From NCBI RefSeq assembly GCF_963662255.1, contig NC_085073.1, positions 4,953,598 to 5,017,597 on the forward strand: DNA of 64,000 bases, read 5' to 3'. Positions 35,515 through 46,689 of the stretch are shown here, piece after piece. Source of the DNA: Cinclus cinclus (Eukaryota; Chordata; Aves; Passeriformes; Cinclidae). The stretch's first letter is position 1, and each line of letters opens with the position of its first letter. Position numbers and translations under genes: made by a program. The notes under the pieces were generated by a model. That model made no database searches. It had not been told where the DNA came from and saw only the letters and a program-made list of their open reading frames with translations.

Positions 35515-35556
35515 ACCCTGGCACAGCTGTGGCTGCCCCTGGATCCCTGGCTGTGG
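35515..35556 (+). mobile_element. very short CR1 fragment, sense
   Basis: Only the block around CCCTGGCACAGCTGTGGCTG and CCCCTGGATCCCTGGC survives, with unrelated sequence on both sides. It is either a heavily truncated CR1 piece or a fragment captured by a local rearrangement. Confidence 0.6.
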
Positions 35557-36739
35557 GCTTGGGTACAAAAAGGGGTGAGTTTGTCAGCCAGGCCCCAAAG
35601 CTCCTCCACGAGGGACGGGACCCCTCAGATCAGTGGGGTTCCCACGGGTACAGACTGCGTGGGGTGCAGGTAAATCCCTTCAGATGGGATTTACCTCATC
35701 CTGGGGCTGCTGGACACTGCCAGCTCCTCCATCCCTGCTCCAGACTCGTCCCTGGCCGGGATCCATCCCTGGCCACCCTCTCCCATCCAGCATGGCTTTG
35801 CTGCCTCCTGCTTCCCCGCACCGACCCTCCCCGGCTCCAAATAAAAACTCCACGGGGCAAAGCTGCACGAAATGAATGAGCCAAGGGGCTGCAGCTCAGC
35901 CAAGGCCAGCCCCAGGTCTGTGCTCTGCTCTCAGTGCAGGAGGATCTCAGGGGGCCCGGGGAGCTTCACTGGAAGCAGCGTGGATGTGCTGGATGTGCCG
36001 AGGGTCTCTGCAGCTCTGCAGGGAGCCCTGGCGAGGCACCAGCCTTTCAAACGTAAAATGCTATTAAATAGTTTTCATCGGAGTGCCTCCAGCCAAGGCA
36101 CAGCGGCCGGGGAACCTGCTGTCTTTGGCAGAAAGGAGTGTGGAGAAATTAAATGATGATGGGAGAAGTGATTTCAAAAATCCGACCGCATCTCACTCTG
36201 CTGAGGTGGACCTGGAGTTTTCATGAGGTGCAGACCCAGGAGGAGAGACCCAGCCCGACTTTAAGAACAAATTTAGATGAAGATTTGAAGATCCAGCCGC
36301 ATCTCCTGCCTCTGATGGAGTTTTTCTCCTGGCAGTTTCAGCATGCCTCAACTTCCCCAGCAATCAAACGAGCTGCTGCTCCTCTCTTCTCCTGCCCTGC
36401 CTCCCTCTTCAGAGCCAAGGTTGTCTCAGGGTGTTCGCAGAGCTGCATTTTGATCTCAGCTCCACCGCTGCAGTGAAAGCAAGGAAAGAAATCGGGATTG
36501 CAGGCGGGGAGCTGGCAGGAGCCCTTCAGAAATCAATCCTGGAGGCAGCCTTTTAAGGAGCAATCCTTGTGTTTGTGGAGCCCAGCTCCCCTCTGGCACC
36601 TGGGGAACTCGGTAGGACCAGCACTCAACTCAGGGCTGGATCCAACAGCAGTGGGTGCATCAAAAACTCTGCTCCTCCCAAAATGTGCACAGCTTCACAC
36701 ACAACCAGGAGCGTTTTTAAATTACATTTTAAAAGGTGA
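35557..36739. other. unique sequence
   Basis: GC-moderate, no repeat family recognised. Open frames up to 127 codons are unremarkable. Confidence 0.45.
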
Positions 36740-36773
36740 TTTAATTTAAATTATTAAATAATTTAAATAATTT

Positions 36774-36804
<31 letters not shown>
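36740..36804. repeat. AT palindrome followed by (TTTA)n
   Basis: The left part (about 36740-36780) is a near-perfect inverted repeat built on ATTTAAATTATT and its complement, with a second half-copy after it. It runs directly into six units of TTTA (36781-36804). All 65 bases are essentially A/T. It could form a cruciform or act as an easily melted element. Confidence 0.8.
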
Positions 36805-37951
36805 CTACACTCCATCTGAGAGTAGTTAATTTTCCTGAGCCTGAGATTCTGATTTTATTAGGGCAAGTATTAACCTTCTGCCCACAGGAGCCAAACCCAC
36901 CACGCACAGAGCAACCCAACCCTGGGCAGGGGCAGGAGGGGTTGAGGGGTCCCTGCGAGTCATTAAATCCCTGGAGAAATATCTGGGAGCAGAGACCTGG
37001 AGTTCACGGCAGCCCGAGCACGAGTGGTTCACTTCAAACAGAAAACAGAGGGTTTGCAGCCCTGGGAAACGGGGAAACTCTGAGTGGGGAAAGCCAACAA
37101 AAGCCCTTCAGGATTGCTTGAATAACCTTGGAATACACTTTTAATTCATAAATTGCTGTGAACTGGGTTTTTTTCATCTATTCCAGCAATTCTGAGATGT
37201 GTGAAGGCTCTGCCTATTCCCATCCCAAACGGAGGAGCAACATACCGCACTATCTTTTATGTGGTTTACAGGAAAAATTAGGGTCCAGCCCTCATTTTCC
37301 TGCAAAAAAAATCCCTTCCCCTCACACACCTGGAGGCTGCCAGAGCCCAGTCCTCCCAGTTCCCATCCCAAGCCCCAGTGCCAACCAGCAGTGCCATGCT
37401 TTGCTGGACAGACATCATCTCCAGGAGGTTCCTGTCCATGGAAACGTCACGGCCCCAGATTTAATTACAATAAAATATCCCACGCCAACAGGAGCCTTGT
37501 TGTCTTTCAGGGTTGTTTCGATAATTATAAAATAAATTGCATTTCTATTGCGCTTTTCATCCCTGGATCTCCACGTGTTTTACAAGCGTTAATTAATTTA
37601 GCTTTCAAATAACCCTTCCCTCTGATGCCACATAAAAATTTAATAAACAAGGAGTGGGAGAGGCAGGGACCTGCTCTGGGACATGAGCTTGGTCAGTGGC
37701 CAGCAAAGAGGCAAAGCCCCAAACCCCAGAACCTGTAAGAGATGAAAGTGTCAAAAAAGAGGGGGAAAGCTTTGAATTAGGGATCTGACCAGCCATTCCC
37801 CCCTGGGGACCCCGGAGCCCCCCAGGGCTCTGTGCCAGTGTGGGAATTGCTGCCAGGAACAGGGAAAGCCCAGGGTGGGAGCGTCAGGAGCTGTTAAGGC
37901 ACATGACATATTGATGGAATTAAAACACATTTAGGGAAATCTCAAAATAGG
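36805..37951. other. unique sequence
   Basis: No gene is recognised. A quiet AT-rich part covers about 37440-37640 and includes AATTAATTTAGC. A GC-rich patch lies at 37797-37870. Confidence 0.45.
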
Positions 37952-38029
37952 TCTTTTTCTTTCTTTCTTTCTTACTTTTTTTTTTTTTCTTTTCCTTTTT
38001 TTCTTCTGTTTCCCTTTTTTTTTTTTTTT
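37952..38029. repeat. polypyrimidine T/C-rich simple repeat
   Basis: A 78-base tract of T runs broken by single C (TTTC units), with only isolated A and G. It is followed after 300 bases by another T-rich tract at 38333-38365. No element body is attached. Confidence 0.9.
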
Positions 38030-38332
38030 AGCTTTAAAGAATAACACTGACTGTCTCAAGCTGTGGTAATGTATTCAGGCAACACAACTGAGTCAGAGCT
38101 AATTGAATTTAAAAGCAGGTATTACATCTGTGCCTTCGGAGTGAGTACATCCTGAAAATCACTTCAGTGATGAAGTGTTTTACCCAACTACTACTTAATC
38201 TTTTTACATAGAAAGCAGAATTAACCCCGCTGCGCAGCCTTCATTAAGGAAACCAAATGAAGTTACCTGGTGAGATTCAAATGTGCTCCAAGTGGTGAAA
38301 CTTCAACTTAAGTTTCTTAAATCTGAAGGGAC
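38030..38332. other. quiet AT-rich block, candidate conserved non-coding DNA
   Basis: Bounded by two T-rich tracts, this block has no repeat signature. It contains CAACTGAGTCAGAGCTAATT (AP-1-like TGAGTCA) and CACTTCAGTGATGAAGTG, a short inverted repeat. Its texture resembles regulatory DNA; conservation is not shown. Confidence 0.3.
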
Positions 38333-38774
38333 TTTTTTTTTTTAATTTTTTTTTTTTTTTTTTTTAAATCCCACAAAGTGGTTTAAACCAGGTCAGGTAT
38401 CTGGGTCCTGTTTCACTTTCCATCATTAAACCTGAGAGGCAATAAGCACCCCAGGCCCTGTGTATAAATACATGTATGACTGCAGAAATGGGTCAGAAGA
38501 TGATGTCCTGCCCTCCTTTCCCCACTCCCACCCCAGCTCCTCTTTGGCTCCAGACTGTCTCCCTCTCTCCAGCAGGATAAAATAAATGAAGGAGAAAACA
38601 CGCCTTGAAGAAAGCTCCAAAAATAATCAAAGAAACCCCTGTGCAGCAGCACTGAGCATTATCCAGAGCCCCCTGCTCCCAGAGAAAATCCTGGGAAAGG
38701 GCAGCAGCCCCAAAGTAACTCTGCCCCCTTTGTGGGCAGAGTAAAAACCCACAGCTCTTCATATAGAGAGAGAG

Positions 38775-38829
38775 TCATAAAATGGTTTGGGTTGGAAAGA
38801 ACTTAATGATCATCTAGTTCCAACCTCCT
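38775..38829 (-). mobile_element. CR1 3' terminus, antisense
   Basis: TCATAAAATGGTTTGGGTTG, GAAAGAACTTAATGATCATC and TAGTTCCAACCTCC are the last 55 bases of CR1 in reverse complement. The copy is 5'-truncated exactly where an AT microsatellite begins. Confidence 0.92.
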
Positions 38830-39062
38830 ATATACATATGTGTGTTATATATATATTATATATATATTATATATATATTATATATATATTATATATATAT
38901 TATATATATATATTTAGGCAATATATATACACCCACACTTATATGTATATATTCAAGTGTGTATATATATACACACACACATACTGATATTTTTAGTTTA
39001 TATTCTATTACTTTTTACACTTGCTCTAGTACTTTATGCATATATATATATATATATATCAC
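38830..39062. repeat. TA-rich microsatellite with 11-bp higher-order unit
   Basis: From about 38845 to 38914 the unit TATATATATTA repeats at least five times, followed by longer TA runs, a CA/TA mixed part (38920-38985) and a second (AT)n run at 39037-39060. Frames through it read Ile/Tyr repeats and are meaningless. Confidence 0.93.
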
Positions 39063-40965
39063 ACATATATTTATCCCTTTATATACTAGGTCTGTTACTT
39101 CACACTAAGCAAAAGCCCAGAGCAATGAGCTGAGCTCAGAGCTCTCTGCACCCACCTTGCTGCCATCCTTGGGCTGCTGCAGGGTCCTGGGGGAGGAGGC
39201 AGATCCTCCTTCTCTGGGCCAGAAAAAGAGCAGGACGAACACCCCAAAGAACCATCTGTAAAACTGTTCCAGCAAATCAACATTTTTGGCTGGCTGCGTT
39301 TATCCATCAGTTCCCAAGGCAGCCACGAGGGAGCTGGGAAAGCTGTGGGGATCCCCTCGACGCTTCATGAATTTCAAGCACAGACAATTGATTTACATCG
39401 GCAGAAATCTGCATGGGGAGAAGCAAAAAAAAAAAAAAAAAAAAAAAAGAAATAATACTAAAAATGAGCTCTTCACCATTCATTAATTTTCTCAAAAATT
39501 CATTCATCCAATTAGGCAGCTGAAATGGTGCGTTGTAATTTAGATACCCTGTGACACACCGTGACTGTTGATGGCTCCTGATTCAAAGGGAACAGAAATG
39601 GAATAAATCTCAGGCTACGGGCTCTTCAAAACCTGATTTCCTTCTAGTTATGAACCAGGAAATCATCCGGAGAAATCAGGGAAAGTTCAGACAAATTTAA
39701 GTTGGGCATCAAGGAACAGAGCAGGTTCTTTGCTGGCTGTGTGCTCACAGCTCTACGTTTGGGGGCATTTTTCCTTGATGAAACATCTCATCTCTTATCA
39801 TGGATGGATCTGGAACAGGGGTACCCACCCTTGCTTCTCCTGCAGCATCACCAGCACTCATAACCTGGCTTTCATCTCCAACCTCTGCATCTTCATTAGC
39901 AGCGAGAGGTTTTTTGGAAGGCAGCTGCCAAAGTCAGGACATGAGGCTGGTGCTGCGGAGGATGGGCTTTAACTGCAGTGAACGGGGGGGGGGGTTGGGG
40001 ATATGTTGCCTCTTTGCCATTAAGAGTGGCTGCAATTTGCTGACCGAGGTGGAAGGGGTCGTTATCAGGGTGATAAAGCAGCGTCCTGGGGGCCCTCTGG
40101 ATGTTCCCAGCCAGCTCTTCCCTCTCCATGAGGTTTGACCCATTTTGCAGAGAAGGAGAGTGAAGTACCGAGTATGTTCAAGTTTTTCAAGGTAATTTTC
40201 AAGTTGAATCGAGTTGCAATTCTGGGAAAGAAATCTCACTGAGGCCCTAAAACATGCGGAAATTATGTTTTCCCCAGTTTCTCTTACTGACCTAACTGGG
40301 AGTAGGGACACTCCTTCCACTTGTCCACAAAATGCATTTAAGTGTCCCCATTTAAGGCAGCTGAAGAGGGAAATTAGGGGCCAGACTGTCATTTGGAGAC
40401 CTTCCACAAGATTTCCAATCACAGGCTGTGGAAGAGAGCTGAGGACTTCACATCCCCCCAAGGATCAGCAAACCCCAGGGCTGGGTCCTGCTCCCCTGCA
40501 GGAGCACACGGCATCAATAACGCAGCAATAAATATTCCAGGCAGCTGGTTTCATCCTGTAAGTGAATATGGAGATATATAGAGAGAGTGTTTGGAGAGTT
40601 ATAGGCACCTCATCATCATAACATGTGAGCACTTATTGAGTTTCCCAGGATTTAGGGTGAGATCCAGAGATGCACTTTAGGTGCTGTAGCTTAGGTAATG
40701 AGATGCCTAAAATAGGAGGTGGGAGGCTCAAGGACACCTTCCAGGGGTGTTTGATGCAGAGACCAGTGCTCTCCATGAGGAAAGTCTCTTCCCTGGCTGC
40801 ACCAGAGAACTTTCCTGATGTTCCTCTGAAACCTTGGGGCACCTCCAGGGTTTAAATCCACATCCTCCTCTCCAGCCCAGCACCCTGGCTCCCAGGCACA
40901 CACCAAACCCTGATATAACCTGTGATTTGGGGAGCCACAGATCCTTTTCCTCACAGCATCACTTG
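39063..40965. other. unique sequence with poly-A run
   Basis: An A24 run lies at 39425-39448, with no SINE or processed gene recognised upstream of it. A G9 run sits at about 39985-39994. Open frames up to 175 codons on the minus strand (39934-40461) show no domain. Confidence 0.4.
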
Positions 40966-41150
40966 TAAAATCATGGAATGGTTTGGGTTTGGAAGGGACC
41001 TTAAATCCCACCCAGTGCCACCCCTGCCATGGCAGAGACATCTTCACTGTCCCAGGCTGCCCCAAAAGCTGTTCAGCCTGGCCCTGGGCACTGCCAGGGA
41101 TCCGGGGGCAGCCCCAGCTGCCCTGGGCTCCTGTGCCAGGGCTGTCCCCA
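40966..41150 (-). mobile_element. CR1 LINE 3' end, antisense, songbird-type subfamily
   Basis: Read in reverse complement it is the same subfamily as the 33430 and 53752 copies: on the + strand AAATCATGGAATGGTTTGGG, GGAAGGGACCTTAAATCCCA, CAGTGCCACCCCTGCCATGG, CAGCCTGGCCCTGGGCACTG and CCAGGGATCCGGGGGCAGC. It ends at about the position equivalent to the beginning of the 33430 copy. Confidence 0.93.
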
Positions 41151-42109
41151 TCACGGTGCATTTCTTCCCTGACCCTGGTAATCCATCCTTGTGAGGAGGA
41201 GAGCTACCTCCAACCTCTGTCTGGAGAGGTGTGGGGAGGAGCAGGTGACCCAAACCTTTACAAGCTGCTCTGCATCCTGAGGGATGGCTCCTGCTGCTCC
41301 ACTGCCAGGAGAAGCTCCTGCCTTTTTTTCTATTCCTCAAAAAAAGAAAAAAAAAAAAAAAAAAAAACCTCCAGAAACACAGAGTTGACAACTGGAGGTG
41401 AAAAGGAAACTCCTGGTGCTAGCTCCCATCAGCACTGTGGGGGGGGGGAGGAGGGGGGAAAAAGTCCCCAGTCCCCAAAAGCCTCCCAGAAAAAAAAAAA
41501 GCAAAACAAAAAACAGGAAGAATGTAAATAAATTTCACTGAGCCTTTTGAAATGGTTTAATTGCCTTTGTGCTCTAATTGCTCCTGGTTTTACAGCCTCA
41601 TTTCTTGTCATAAAATTAGTCCCACTTTTTATGCTTTTTCCTTTTCTACTGGTCTGTGATTATTATTTTTTAATTGCTTTGGTGTGTTGATCTCTCCCAC
41701 GTCTCCCCCGGGAGGGGGAAGAGGGACCCAGTTCTGCTGCCGCCCGCACGGAGGATGCTGCAGCTGCTGAAAGGAGATGGACGCTCACATTTTGGGGTGA
41801 ATGTTCACACTGATCCCTCCGAAACTGTCACAAATACCAAGAGCAGGGCTGGGCACGGGGACTCTGCATCCAAGCAGAGCCCAGCCCTAAGGGGGAGGGA
41901 GCAGAGATTGGGAACACAGCGACTTCTGGCAGGATTTTCCAGGGAAAGATTTCTTGTTGCAAACCACGACCATCAAGAACACAATAAAAGCATAGGAGGG
42001 AACCAAACCACCTGAAAAAGATGAGAACTGCGTCATCTGTAACACTTTTAATAACCACCTTATTTCAGGCAGCACCAAGGCGTCCTGGCCGCCTCCCAGA
42101 GCAGCATCT
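41151..42109. other. unique sequence with poly-A and G-rich runs
   Basis: A-rich run at 41338-41367, a G9 plus G-rich run at 41441-41458 and a second A-run at about 41490-41500. No gene is recognised. Confidence 0.45.
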
Positions 42110-42279
42110 CTGTTTGTCTGGAGTTGATGTACAGCTGCAATAGGAAGCTGTGCGTGAAGTTTATTAAGGCTGGGTAGTTTCTATCGGTTCTGTGTGCTAT
42201 TGATTCCATCTCTACTGCTATCTTGCTCTGTCTGGACCTAAAAGGTGATTTAAAAACAAGGGAAAAAAGCATATAATTC
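42110..42279 (+). repeat. diverged dispersed repeat, family A copy 2
   Basis: Colinear with 8178-8349, same orientation. The best part is 42124-42185, with TGAAGTTTATTAA intact and about one difference per six bases, mostly G here for A in the other copy. Similarity fades in the middle and returns at GGTGATTTAAAAACAA to GCATATAATTC. The 34-kb separation and the divergence exclude a recent local duplication. Confidence 0.75.
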
Positions 42280-43735
42280 TTCAAAAATTGTGAGTACCGT
42301 GGCATGTAGGACATTGCCATTTTGGATGCATTAGCAGCAGCCTGGAAAGGAATGTGTGTGAGATACAAATCTTATTAAGGGGACTTTGATGATGTTGAGG
42401 CTAAAAATGAGGGAGCACTTTGAGCTGAACCAAAACACGAAGTTGAATCTGAACTTAGCTCCGCAAATTTCTGTCTCAGGGGTGGAAGGAAAATTGGATT
42501 TGCTTTGGCTTTCAGCCAGCCTTGCTTCATCCTGAACTAGCTCTCCACTGTCCAACCTCTCCCACGTCCTTGGAGTTACTCCCAGTTTGTGGCATAAGCA
42601 AGAGTGAGCTCAGAGGAGCAGCTCTACCCACCGTGGTGCTCAGGGCTGGCACGGCTCCACCTCCACAAGTCCTGTGGTGGCAGAAATGCAGACCCTCAAT
42701 GCATAAAAGCAAACCTTGAAGCCTCATCGGGGGCACAGGAGAAGAGTCCCCAAGAGCTTTTCCTCACAGGAGCATCAGCCTCGTGTCCTGAGCTCCACGG
42801 CACAAAAAGACAACAGCGACAGAACAAGTTAGACACAGATCCCAGCAGAACCCAAACCTTCCCAGAGCTGTGGGGTGCCAGGATCTGGGTCAGGCCCATC
42901 TGTACCCAGTTCACTGGGTACAGCCAAGTGGCACAACCCCCCTGCAGTGACATTCCAAACATAATAATTAAGAAATCAAGATGTAGTCCTCTCCTTTAGC
43001 CGGTTCTCCAAGCACAGCTCCCTGTCAGGCAGGCTCAGCCCTCCCTGCTCTGCCGTAACCAGAAGTGTTCTTATCTTTCCCAGTTTTCCATGGGTTTCAG
43101 TCACCTTCATTTCCTAGTGCAATCCAGGGTTCATCAACTACCCCAGAGCCATAGCACAAGGAGAATTTGTCCTGGCTGGACTGGAAAAAAAAAAAACAAA
43201 AATGAAGCAGAGCTGAAGGCTGCAAGATGAGTTGTGGGAATGAGAGTGCTTTGTGGGATATCATCCAATTCCTGCTGGACAAAATCCATCCTCCCCTTGG
43301 TACTCACCTGCCTCTGTGTTGAGACACCAAAGAGATCCAGAAGCCTCAGAGATCCCCAAGGCTTTGTCCTACGAAGTCAGGGTGGAACACCTTGGGGGGA
43401 CACTGAGGGGAAACCCCAAATGCTGTTGGTAGAGCTGAGGAGCATCTGGAAGAAGCAGGGGCAAGCAGCAGGACTCTTCCCTGTGGCTGCAGCCTGTAAC
43501 CTTGGGCTTGTCCCCGGTGTCACCCAGACTCTCCTGGAGAACATCTCTGCAGCTCAGTATTGCACCTCGCAGCCAGCCCAAGGGAGCAGATGTAGGGTGA
43601 GCTCAGGCTCAAGCCTCCTCTGAATTCAGCTCCCCGCCAGCACCTGTGGGCATTTGGAAAGGGGGCTTTTATCACTCTCGCAGAGATACCAAGGGAGCTG
43701 TTGTGGGTTTGGGGTTTCTTTGGTGCACTGTATTC
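42280..43735. other. unique sequence
   Basis: No mobile element or gene is recognised. An A12 run lies at about 43183-43196. Confidence 0.45.
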
Positions 43736-43830
43736 GTGGAATCCCCGGATAGCTGGGGTCTGCAGGGACCTTAAAGCTCATTGTGTGCCACGGGCAGGGA
43801 CACCTTCCACTGGACCAGCTCTGGAGCTCT
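43736..43830 (-). mobile_element. CR1 3' end fragment, antisense, decayed
   Basis: GTGGAATCCCCGGATAGCTG, TGCAGGGACCTTAAAGCTCA and GGCAGGGACACCTTCCACTG with GGACCAGCTCTGGAGCTC is CR1 in reverse complement. The 3' end is more decayed than in the other antisense copies. Confidence 0.82.
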
Positions 43831-45638
43831 CAGCCCTGCAGGGGCAGGGATGGGCAGAGGGGAGGAAATGACAAACTCCATCCCTGCTGCTCCATCAACA
43901 GCCAGGCACTTCCCCGAGAGCCCAGGAGCAGCCCCATGGCTGTGACATTTGTGATGCATTAAGTTTAAACATTTTCAATAAAGAAAAACAATCCATTCAG
44001 ACTTGCTTTATGATTCATAGTAATTGCAAATAGGAGCAGTTAATATAATTGTCCAGCTGAGACCAGCAGGCTGGGAACATGTAGCAGTGAGATGTACAAT
44101 CAGGGAAGGTTGGGAGGGAATTTAAGTGCAGGTTAAGCAAATGCATTACTTTAATAACACACAGAGACAGCCCTTGTAGTTATAAAGAGGATAAAATAAA
44201 TATTGTACCAGAAATCTACAGAATGGGAGGTTTTATCACCAAGAACTGCCCGCTCGCTATTTACTTTCAATTTAGATTTTACAAAAGCTGCACTTGCCAT
44301 GTTTTTTATGTATGGAAGACAATGACTTGAATTGACAAATGACCTTATTTCTCCATAAGTTTTACAAGGGACCCTCAGTTTCTCAAAGAAAAATGATCAC
44401 CTCCCAGCAGTCATCCTGGAGACAGAAAAAGGCGCTTTTTTCTCCTTTTATTTTTTATTTCAGAAAAGGAGGACTATAATTTAAAGAGGAGAGGGTACTC
44501 CTGCTCCTCTCTGCTTTGGAGGTGGCCCAACCCCTTTGATTCTCCAGTCACAGAGGGAAGGGACCTGTTTCTCTGCACTGGTTGTGTGTCTGAATTTCAG
44601 CCCTTTCTTTACCCCGCCTCAGACATGTTGGTGGTCTGTGAGGGCAGTCCAGCTTCAGAGCACAGCTCTTGTGCATGACCCTGCCTTAGCTTTCCCAATC
44701 CTGAAAATTAGCCTTTCCTCCCTTTAAATAATTAATTCTGTCTGGTTCCGTGTGAAGCAAGTAGAGAAGAGGGGAAAGAAAAGAAAAGAAGAAACTCTTG
44801 AAAGGCATCATCCTCATCATCATTTATCCAGCTTAACCAAACACTGTCTCTCCAGAGAAGAGCTATAGTGCTTTATTAAAAGATATTTTTGAGGGCAACC
44901 CATTAAATTAAAGTATCTTGTTCACAGACTTAACGACACATAAACAGCCAAACAAAACAGAACATCGGCTCATTAGAACCGTTTATAAAATATTAAGGGT
45001 CCTAAAAAGTAACTATTTACAGGCACCTTTCTCTTGCTGATGGGGAGAATGAGGATGTTCAGGCTTGAGGGAGCTGCCTGCAATACAGAAAAAGAAATCC
45101 TTCTGCCTGGTTGTTCTGGGGGATGATGGATTAATGCAATGCATTAATTCTGGGGTGGCAATGCCAGGGTGTTGTCACCTCCCCAGCCTGTTGAATATTC
45201 CAGCATCCTCCATCCAGGTGATGGGGGGAAAAAAATGCAGGATAAGACAGGCAAGAAGTATCAAAAAACCTCACCCAAACCCAAATGAATAGCATCTCTC
45301 TCTCAGGGCCCCCCAGGACCATCCATAACACCCCATGTTGTAGGTAAACACGGCTGTATCCAGAGGGATAAATACCAGGAGGAGGAGACAGGGAATGCAA
45401 CTTTAACGTCAGAGAATTTAGCATAAGAAGGTAATGGGATTGCAGTGGCTTTCCAGTAAATGTCATTGCTGTAATTAGGAGAACAATTATTGTCAACCGG
45501 CAGAATTGTCCCCTATCTGTCATTCCAGCAGGAGCAGCCAGAGCCACAATCAAGTCTGGCACGGGTGGGTGGGGGGTTCAAACCCCGCTGGGTGGGATGG
45601 GCGAGGGAGGAGCAGCCCCTGCTGCTCCCAGGGCTGCT
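43831..45638. other. unique sequence with a long AT-rich quiet block
   Basis: The 43960-44470 block is AT-rich, repeat-free and contains ATTGCAAATAG and several TAAT cores. 45400-45520 is a second quiet block with GCTGTAATTAGGAGAACAAT. Both look like candidate enhancer or conserved non-coding DNA, without proof. No gene is recognised. Confidence 0.35.
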
Positions 45639-45651
45639 GGGGACAGGGACG

Positions 45652-45693
<42 letters not shown>

Positions 45694-45752
45694 AGGACAG
45701 GGACAGGGACAGGGACAGGGAATCCGGGGGTCCTTGGGGGTCCCGGGGGTCC
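45639..45752 (+). repeat. (GGGACA)n hexamer array with flanking G-tracts
   Basis: About 14 units of GGGACA with one GGGG variant and one AAGGAC interruption (45639-45721), then three G5 tracts (near 45725, 45735 and 45745). Successive GGG runs with 3-base ACA loops satisfy the canonical G-quadruplex pattern many times over on the + strand. Open frames through it read GQ, RD or TG dipeptides and are artefacts. Confidence 0.95.
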
Positions 45753-45994
45753 CCTCCCCTCTGCCTCCTCCCGGGAGGATGCTGAGACACAAACTCTGTT
45801 TATTACAGCACGAGCTCTGTGTCCTGGGCTTGCACAGGGGAGACTTTGAGCAACTGCTCAGCTCCAGAAACAATAATGTGCTGAACTGATTTCCAAATGT
45901 GGGACCTGGGAGGCCAAAGCTTTCTCCACCTACGGTAGCTGGAAGCTGGAGCAGCTCCGGGGGGAGAAGGATGCTCTAGGGATGGAGCCGGCTC

Positions 45995-46076
45995 AGGATG
46001 GCGTTTGTTATCCCCAGGATCGCGTTTGTTATCCCCAGGATCGCGTTTGTTATCCCCAGGATCGCTGTTACCCCCG
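45995..46076. repeat. 21-bp minisatellite, about 3.7 copies
   Basis: The unit AGGATCGCGTTTGTTATCCC plus C repeats at 45995, 46016, 46037 and partly at 46058. The first copy has GG instead of TC at one spot and the last is degenerate. Each unit carries two CpGs, contributing to the CpG-rich block that follows. On the minus strand the units read as GDNKRDP-type heptads inside a 233-codon open frame (45803-46504). Confidence 0.9.
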
Positions 46077-46390
46077 GCCTCATTGCCCTGCGCTGATTTC
46101 TCGGAGCGGAGGCTGCTCTGAGCGCGGCTGACAGCGCATCTCAAGTGCGCCGCTCTGATGAGTGAAAAAGAAGTTGTCGGAGGTTTGAAAAGGCGGGGGC
46201 TGCAGCCGTGTCCTGTTATTGACGGCATCCACATCCCCGGGGACCCTGACCCCAGCTCGGGTCCTGCCTGTCCCTTCGCACAGCCCCGCGCTCCCGAATC
46301 CCCTCTCCTGCTGCATCCCCCGTGCGCAAGAAACTCCGGCAAGGGCACAGCCCTTCCCCGGCTCCCTCCGGGTGTCACCACCAGCCAAGC
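46020..46390. promoter_or_regulatory. CpG-rich block, candidate CpG island
   Basis: About 25 CpGs in 370 bases, including TCGGAGCGGAGGC, GAGCGCGGCTGACAGCGC, AAGTGCGCCGCTC and CCCCGCGCTCCCG. The CpG density is clearly above the flanks but lower than at 5925-6240. No transcription start or exon is evident. The 233-codon minus-strand frame through it has no recognisable domain. Confidence 0.4.
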
Positions 46391-46628
46391 CAAGACCGAA
46401 ACATCCAGAAGTGTCCCGCATCCAAATTTCCCAACCTGGGTAGAGAAGAGAATTCTGCATGAAAGGAAAAGGGGATGCAGCGGAGGGGAGGAACAGGGAG
46501 GCAATTATTCCACTGAAAGCATTTGCAGCATCCTTGCAGCTCGTTGTGATTAACCGTGGCCAGAGTGCTATTAGCAGCCTGGGATGATGATTAACAAGCT
46601 CTCCTAATAGCTGTTTTTAAACCTGCTT

Positions 46629-46689
46629 TAAAAAGAAAAAAAAAAAAAAAGAAAACGAAAAAAAAAAAAAAGAAAAGAAAAAAAAAAAA
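46629..46689. repeat. A-rich simple repeat
   Basis: Runs of A broken by single G or CG over about 60 bases. No retroposed body is recognised upstream. Confidence 0.9.

Noticed and set aside
45803..46504. 233-codon minus-strand frame with GDNKRDP repeats
   Set aside because: The repeat part is the 21-bp minisatellite and the rest is the CpG-rich block; no domain or splice context.
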